Below, piece by piece: positions 57,898 to 64,000 of a stretch of 64,000 nt of DNA. Source of the stretch: Macrotis lagotis. Lineage: Eukaryota > Chordata > Mammalia > Peramelemorphia > Peramelidae. Each line of letters begins with the position of its first letter. The first letter of the stretch is position 1. The notes beneath the pieces are model-generated. The model did no database searches. It was not told where the DNA came from and worked only from the letters and a program-made list of their open reading frames with translations. Both the position numbers and the translations under genes were made by a program. The stretch covers positions 256,934,294-256,998,293 of the forward strand of contig NC_133666.1 in assembly GCF_037893015.1 (NCBI RefSeq), given 5' to 3'.

Positions 57898-58505
57898 GGA
57901 AGGGGCACCTGGTGGCACAATAGATTGGGTCTGGCTAGAGTAAGGTATGAATTCAGATCTAGTTTCAGACAATTAGCTTTTACGATGTTTGTCCTTCATT
58001 TTTGAAGAAGACCACAATGTCAGGGGAGATGCCATGACAAACACATGAATTGGATTTGAGTGAGCAGGTGCTAATGATAAGTCACCAGTCTCACTTTCTC
58101 CTCCGGAGTCATCTGGGTCCAGTGGCCAGATATGGATCAGGGCAACTGGAGATGGCCCTGGATATGAGGTAATCAGAGTTAAATAACTTGCCCAAGGTCA
58201 CACAGTTAGTAGGTGTCAAGTGTCTGAGGTAGGATTTGAACTCCTGTCCTCCTGACTCCAAGGCCAGTGTTCTATCCACTGTGCCACCTAGCTGTCTTTG
58301 CTCACATCCAGGGTCATCTCCAGTCAGGCTGCGGTTGTGACTTAATTAGCTGTATGACTCTGGGTAAGACACTTGGCTTGTTTGCCTCAGTTTTCTGATC
58401 TGAAAAATGGGGATATTATAGCATTGTGAAGATCTAAAGTCATATTTAAGAAAAATCCTTAGCACAGTATCTGCTATATAGTAGGGGCTGTATATTTATC
58501 TCTTT
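57898..58505 (+). repeat. MIR/THER SINE split by a later SINE
   Basis: The head GGGGCACCTGGTGGCACAAT to GAATTCAGATCTAGTTTCAG (57898-57977) continues after the insert with TAGCTGTATGACTCTGGGTA, CCTCAGTTTTCTGATCTGAA, AGCACAGTATCTGCTATATA (58345-58495). Confidence 0.75.
57978..58310 (-). repeat. Full-length long marsupial SINE (WALLSI/MAR-like)
   Basis: TTTGTCCTTCATTTTTGAAG, GCCATGACAAACACATGAAT, TCTCCTCCGGAGTCATCTGG, CCAAGGTCACACAGTTAGTA and CTATCCACTGTGCCACCTAG in antisense order. Confidence 0.87.
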
Positions 58506-58510
58506 CCCTC

Positions 58511-59370
58511 CCTGTATTTTAATGCTAAATGGCAGAGCCTGTATTCTCATTTGTTCTCAGGGAATTCCAGCTAAGCCAGACAGGTGAGGTGAGGCAGGTT
58601 GTGGGACAGCTAAAAAAAGCTGTGCCCAGCTTCCAGAGAAAGGGACTGGATTCTCTCTTGAATCATTTCATCTTACTCTCACCAGCCATGGTGAGCCTGG
58701 CCAGCTGATCCTGGCAGTTTCCATGCTGCCTCCTCTCCATACCTGGGAGCCCTTTGGGAGCAGGTTCTGTCTTCTGCCTCTCTTTGTATGTGCAGGGCCC
58801 GGTACTAAATCAGTGTTTCTGGACTGGTTGGCCCCCATTTCCACAAGCACAGTGCAGGAGATGGTACTAAAGGGACATCCCCCAAACTCAGGTAGAGAGG
58901 GATTCCAAAAGCAGCCTATGCTTGTAGACAGAACCAGCAATAACATCACTCTTAGCTGCATGCAGCTTTTGAGGAGGAAATGTGGGGCAGGAACAGAGGA
59001 GGAGGAGGAACAATTCTTAAACACACACCTAGAAAATGGAGCAGAATGAATTTTGATAGGAATGTCCAAGAAAATGCAACTCACTGTGAGTCTTAGCACA
59101 GGTGGCATGGAGAGAGAGAGGGACAGAGAGAAAGTTATGTGTACTACCCTCCAGCACAAGGAGAGCTGGGATAAGGGGCCAAATAAAATGAGAGACTGAA
59201 GCCTCCTGAACCCAAAATTCTTGCATATGGTCATTAAGTATAGTGTATTTTGTGACAAGTAATGGCTTTTTTTTTTCAGTGCCTCATAGACTAGGTTAAA
59301 TTCATGAATTAAGAGTTTACAGCTTTAGTTTCCGAATGTCTGTTACTATCCTAATTTTGGGAGTTAGGGG
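58511..59370. other. Locally GC-richer stretch with a long but doubtful open frame
   Basis: 58735-58810 (plus) is an L2/MIR 3'-end-like block (CTGGGAGCCCTTTGGGAGCA, TTCTGCCTCTCTTTGTATGT). The minus-strand 196-codon frame at 58668-59258 crosses this and low-complexity SSSSS, so it is not accepted as a gene. Confidence 0.45.
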
Positions 59371-59374
59371 AAAG

Positions 59375-59622
59375 GTGGGGAAGAATGATTCTGGTCCTGT
59401 GATATCACTGGAGTAGAAAGCTTCCCAGATAGGAAATGCCTTCTTCCAAATCAGATAGGCACCTGCTATTCAAGTCATAGTCCTAAAGAATTTCCTGGAG
59501 AACTGAAAATATCAAATAATTTTTACAAAATCACATCTAGTTCCACATAGGTGTCATAGGCAGGATCTGAACCCAGGTCTTCTTACCTTCAAAACTAATT
59601 ATCTACTACTACCTCAAAGTCA
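59375..59622 (-). repeat. MIR-like SINE relic with long 3' part
   Basis: GTGATATCACTGGAGTAGAA, AAGAATTTCCTGGAGAACTG, TAGGCAGGATCTGAACCCAG, GTCTTCTTACCTTCAAAACT is the order of an old amniote/therian SINE, antisense. Confidence 0.65.
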
Positions 59623-60225
59623 ATAGAATGGTATTATAATAAACTCATAATTTCCTAAGAGAGGTTTAGCTCAAATATATATGCAAATATATCAGGCATT
59701 TAGAACAATGAAACATATAACACTTTGTATTTCTTGTAAAATGAACAATTACTGACTAGAATCTGCAATATAAAAATGTCAAATGATTACATTACAAAGT
59801 CTAATTTAGGATAAATTTAATACTGGTTTACTTAAAGAGAATTCTACATACAGACAAAAAACAGGGATTGCATTTTTTTTCAAATCTCCTGGATGCCAGC
59901 ATCATCTATCCAATTATAACTACTGTCACTGAATGTTTGCATAATTGTATGCTGATTACAAAATGATTTTAATGTATTGAGGCAAAAATAGTCTTCTTAG
60001 TTTTTTTTGCAATGTACTTGTTATGAAAGTTAAAATAAATAAAAGTAAATCACTCAGAGCAGACTTGATCAGAGCTCTTTAGAGAAAGGATAATGGCTGT
60101 TCAAATTTATGGACAGAAAAGTAAATAAAAATACTGCTGATGCCAGAACTTATGTTACCAACCAAGAGCAAAAAAAAAAATCCATCTTTATTTTTAGTAC
60201 TTAATTTTAACAGCTATTTATAAAA
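59623..60225. other. AT-rich unassigned sequence
   Basis: No gene or repeat recognised. Confidence 0.4.
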
Positions 60226-60343
60226 GTTTGGGTACTTAGGTGGCACTGTGGATAGAAAGCCAGGCCTGGAGTCAGGAAATCTAAAATTCAAACCTGGTCT
60301 CACCCACTTATTAGCTTAGTAAATGTACCACATAAAGAATAGC

Positions 60344-60345
<2 letters not shown>
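60226..60345 (+). repeat. tRNA-derived SINE, diverged
   Basis: GTTTGGGTACTTAGGTGGCA, AATTCAAACCTGGTCTCACC. A truncated core running into a TTA repeat. Confidence 0.75.

Positions 60346-60380
<35 letters not shown>
60344..60380. repeat. (TTA)n microsatellite
   Basis: About 12 units adjoining the SINE. Confidence 0.95.
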
Positions 60381-61206
60381 ATTCTTAGTTTCTAGAAATT
60401 TTTTTATCCACACTACTTTAATTTCTATAGCATTTTAAATGAACACAGATTTCTTGAAAATGATTTAAAATTAATGCACATTGATCCTAGACTCATATAT
60501 GCTTGAAATGTGAGCAGTTAAATATTTATTTTTCTTTTCCATCGTGTTAAATGGAACTATAAACGGGGGGGGGGGGAGTTCTAATCATTATGCTATTTAA
60601 ATTCTAAGGGTGTGCTTGATATTATAGAGAACACAAAGTTAGCTAGAAGCCCTACCCTACTGGCAAGCAAGCAAAGGGAAAATATTTTTCACAAATGAGG
60701 GGATTCAATTTATGAGGTCAGGAATATTCTATGCTGTTGGATTACTTTTTACTCATTTTCAGATACCCTGATGTGATTCAGAATAGCTCTCAGAAATGAA
60801 AAGCTTTTCCTCTCTCTACTGTCAGGGCTGAAATCAAGCAAAGGCTCATTTGGTTGGTTTCACACAGAGTTTTAGAGCTCAGTATCTTTTTGGAGAGCCT
60901 CTGATTCATCATCTTAGGCTGGTGCTGCTTGGAGTGAACTGAATAAAATAAAAATAAAAAACTAACATATTAATACCTTTTAAAGCCTAACAATGAACTA
61001 GTTGAGCACACTTCAATCTGAGGAAAACAGGATATGATGATGCTAGAGAGCATTTTAAATAATTTTCTCCAAGTGCTTAGGATTATGAATATCTTCAGCC
61101 TCAAGAATTATTTTAACAAAGCTTCAGCCACCTTAATGAATTCACTACCTCAAGAAAAGGATGATAACAATAAAACATTTTTAACTCAAAGTGTGGCAAA
61201 CATCTG
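60381..61206. other. Unassigned sequence
   Basis: A G-run lies at 60566-60576. No gene recognised. Confidence 0.4.
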
Positions 61207-61310
61207 TTATTTTTTTTTCTTTTTGGCAAGGCAATGGGGTTAAGTGACATGACTCAGGTCCTCCTAACTCCAGGGCTGATACTCTATCTACTGCGCTACG
61301 TAGCAGTCCC
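61207..61310 (-). repeat. Internally deleted tRNA-derived SINE with perfect target-site duplication
   Basis: GGCAAGGCAATGGGGTTAAG jumps to GACTCAGGTCCTCCTAACTC, so the central core is missing, yet both ends are present. CAAACATCTG is identical at 61197-61206 and 61311-61320. Confidence 0.92.
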
Positions 61311-61320
61311 CAAACATCTG

Positions 61321-62510
61321 AACTTAGAAATTAAATAATGAATTGATTCTGCAAACATTATTGAAGAGAAAGAATTCCAATAATTTACTAGGAAAAATAG
61401 AAACCCTTAAACTAGAAACTTCCTGTTTATCATGTTTCTTTCTGCTAATATTTCAACTCTCCACATTTAAATAATTTCATTCATTCATTTAATCACTCAT
61501 TCGTGAGGTATTTACTTAGTGATGGCATACTATGAACTGTGGTTGGCTCTGATGGCAGTTTCTTCAAGTTTAAAAACAGGGGAATTGGATTACCTGACCT
61601 CTACGATCCTTTTGATACTTGAGTATTAATAAAAAGAAAAATGCCAAACCTCCAGGAATTATATTGGGAAGATAAAACCGATGAAATAATTAAATAACAA
61701 TAGGTATGTAACTAAGAACAAAATGAATGATACTGACAGTGAATTCTACAGGAGTTTAAAGAAAGGGAAGATAAATGTGCTAAACTACAGAGCCTAAAGT
61801 GAAATATGGGTATAATTTGTTTAGGCAGACAATGGGGCAGAGGGAAAGGCATTTAAGATAGGAAGAATAGATTTTTCAATAAGCAAGAGTATGTTCAGAC
61901 AGAAAACAGATAACATACAGCTAGATCATAGTAAAGGTACCCCATTATGTGATTGTTATGATGTAATTTCCATGACATTTGGTATGAATGTATTTGTGAG
62001 TATGTGAAAATATCATCAGGCTCTTAATAGAGAAAATGAATATATCTACCCAAGTGCCAGCTCTTTGACAAACTAGAGAAATATCCATTTGAGGAAGAAG
62101 AGAAGGTCTTTTGTTGGGGACATAATAAGTTGAAAATCTGAACGGATCCATACAAAATGGAAAATGCATTATAAGAAGGACTCCTGCTTTCATGAAAGGT
62201 GTGTACCTGGTTCCTGGAGGGAGGTCTACTGCTTAACCTCAGGTTTTCTGCCTTGTTTCACCTCAGGGATTTCCAGTAGAAGCCAAAGCAAAAAGTAAAT
62301 TTGATGACATAGAGAACCAATTCACCTCAATTTCTAGTTCTGATATACTTAAGACATGCAGAAAGAGTTCACTGGATAATTTAATCAATGTGACCACAAA
62401 ATCCATAATTTCACAGGCCCTCCTGTCTCTTCTATCAATTAATTCCAGTGTTTTTTGACTTTGCTATTTTACTTTGTCAGATTCTAGTGTCAAAAAGAAC
62501 TCTAAATTTT
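61321..62510. other. Mostly unassigned, with L2/MIR-tail scraps
   Basis: 61470-61590 (minus-like) has TTTCATTCATTCATTTAATC, and 61567-61620 has a MIR3-like GGGGAATTGGATTACCTGAC. No gene recognised. Confidence 0.4.
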
Positions 62511-62658
62511 TTTTTTTTTTTTGGCAAGACAATGGGGTTAAGTGGCTTGCCCAAGGCCACACAGCTAGGTAATTATTAAGTGTCTGAGGCTGGATTTGAA
62601 CTCAGGTACTCCTGACTCTAGGGCCGGTTCTCTATCCACTGTGCCACCTAGCTGCCCC
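62511..62658 (-). repeat. tRNA-derived marsupial SINE with target-site duplication
   Basis: Poly-T, then CAATGGGGTTAAGTGGCTTG to GTGCCACCTAGCTGCCCC. Flanks AGAACTCTAAATTT and AGAACTCTAAAATTT. Confidence 0.95.
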
Positions 62659-62673
62659 AGAACTCTAAAATTT

Positions 62674-63537
62674 GATAGAAAGTGCTACTCTTAATCAAAG
62701 TTATATCTGAGGCATGGGGGTAAGTTAATATTGTATATACTGACCCCAAGAATCTAAACTATTTTTATGTTTCTTGACAGCTCAATTAACCAGATTTGTT
62801 GGACATTATTTTTCAGTAGTTTCAACTTCACTCATATATATTCCTGTATACTGAAGTTGGTGAGTAGATGAACTTTCATGAATATCTAAATATAGTTACC
62901 TAATTGATCAAGCACATCAACAGGCCTTCTGGCAGATTACAAACTTTGACACCATTAAATCTTGGCTAGAAGTATTAGAATTACTTCAATACCAGCATAT
63001 GGGAGTATTATTACCCAAGTTCAGTGGGCACTGAGCCTATATCTTTAAGACTAGTCTCTGACTGACTTTATCCTTCTACTAGTTTCTAGACAGAGAAAGA
63101 TGGACCATGCTCTGTCGTTGTCATAATATCTGTGATACACCATAGTGGCCAAATCAATTCCTATAACTTGATGGTTACAACTGTGATACAACATTAGTTA
63201 GCATATTCAGTCATGTGAGGTTGGTCCTTTGAAAAAGCCAAGAGGTTGCCACAATCCTTAAACACTGCTTTCTACCCCTAGATGGTGCTAAAATTAGATT
63301 TTATTGTGGAATTATCCCAACTCAAGGAATATTGATTGTGATGGAAACTTTGCCCAAGATAGTTTATTTCTTCCTGTGTGGGATTTTACACTGTGGTGGT
63401 GAAAACTGTATGAATTCTCTGAAAATTTTTTTTCTGGTTCCATAGCTTTTCTTGCCCTATCACCTTTGATAGGAGATCCTGATTTAAGTCATTCTCACTT
63501 GGAATTATTTGTGACTTATAAGTAAAGATTCACCTTT
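62674..63537. other. Unassigned sequence
   Basis: No gene or repeat recognised. Confidence 0.4.
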
Positions 63538-63640
63538 TTGTGGTTGGTGGTTGTCCTGTTCTCAAAGAGGAACAAAATGACATCACTACATTAGAGTTAA
63601 GTTACTGATTAAGTTAAGGTCTGATCAGTTCAAAATGCTT
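63538..63640 (-). repeat. Long marsupial SINE, end fragment
   Basis: GGTTGTCCTGTTCTCAAAGA, GGAACAAAATGACATCACTA is the reversed 3' end of the long SINE. Its remainder has decayed. Confidence 0.55.
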
Positions 63641-63689
63641 CACCATGTGGGCACAATAGTTGAACATTTGGGGTGAATTTTCTAAATTT

Positions 63690-64000
63690 GAACATCTCAT
63701 ACCTTTTTTGAATTCACAGAGCACAGCATCCTTTCTGAGTAGGACACACCATGCTGAGCAGTCCTGGGTCAATGTCTCCCATGCTGCACAATCAATTCTA
63801 TAGTTCTTAAGAGAGACGTTGAGAGTTCCTGTATCATTTTTTTCTGATCACCCTTCCCCCTCCCCCCCCCCCCACTTTGTGAGCATTTGCCATGTGTGAG
63901 TTCTCATAAAATGGGTCTTTTCAGCATGTATAAATTTGGCACTTGACTAATATGAGCAGCATAATCCAGCTCATTACAGTTGCACTCTCTGTAGTAATGT
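63690..64000 (-). repeat. LINE ORF2 C-terminal-like relic running off the window
   Basis: On the minus strand, pieces such as YYRE.NCNELGYAAHISQV, LKRPILWELTHGKCS and a downstream VQHG.H block resemble the RWVGHV.RM...ELTHGK end of a LINE ORF2. A C-run interrupts it at about 63859-63871. The clade is not determined. Confidence 0.35.

Noticed and set aside
58668-59258. 196-codon minus-strand open frame, the longest in the window
   Set aside because: It crosses an L2/MIR tail and low-complexity serine codons, resembles no family I know, and a frame on the other strand overlaps it. The GC-richer composition explains its length.

Overview
The window looks like a stretch of a marsupial nuclear chromosome. 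It is AT-rich and CpG-poor and is built mostly of interspersed repeats. The commonest element is a roughly 150-bp tRNA-headed SINE with an A-box-like TAGGTGGCGCAGTGG and a B-box-like GTTCAAATCC, joined to a MIR-like core and ending in CCTTGCAAAAA. That element, together with MAR1/WALLSI-type long SINEs, THER/MIR relics, BovB-like RTE, L2 and a marsupial-type L1 3' end, points to Metatheria. The WSINE1-like SINE form suggests a dasyurid-like Australian species, but an opossum cannot be excluded by reading alone. No bacterial, organellar or viral genome is present.

Only one host coding exon is convincing. It is a 200-nt terminal exon on the minus strand (57070 to 56871) encoding the last 65 residues of a tail-anchored or single-pass membrane protein, with a 3' splice site at its start and AATAAA shortly after its stop. 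I do not recognise the protein. No upstream exon was identified to the right of it, so 57.1-64 kb is read as intron. No tRNA, rRNA, other ncRNA gene or CRISPR array was found.

Layout: 0-5 kb holds a MIR relic, an L2 copy and its inverted partner. 5-8.2 kb holds an old antisense L1 and a 5'-inverted BovB/RTE. 9.1 kb has a solo LTR. 10.5-12.3 kb is a decayed sense L1 cut by a MAR1 SINE and followed by a hAT-like fossil. 13.4-20.4 kb is a nearly full-length antisense L1 (5' UTR, ORF1, spacer, ORF2, 3' UTR) carrying four later insertions. 20.4-25.7 kb is mostly non-repetitive. 25.7-30.1 kb is a pile of L1, L2 and SINE pieces. 31-36 kb holds a 1.35-kb L2 and an internally deleted L1 nested in an older L1. 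36.2-43.1 kb holds SINEs, an L1 3' end and a second long L2. 44.0-48.1 kb is a 5'-inverted L1 whose 3' UTR was split by a retroviral env-to-LTR fossil. 49.5-50.5 kb is an antisense L2. 51-64 kb has MIR, L3 and SINE relics around the membrane-protein exon.

The genes do not form an operon or pathway. I found no new defence, toxin or secondary-metabolite system. What is unusual lies in how the repeats are rearranged: an inverted duplication with an empty SINE site, a 116-bp templated duplication, two twin-priming inversions and an internally deleted L1.
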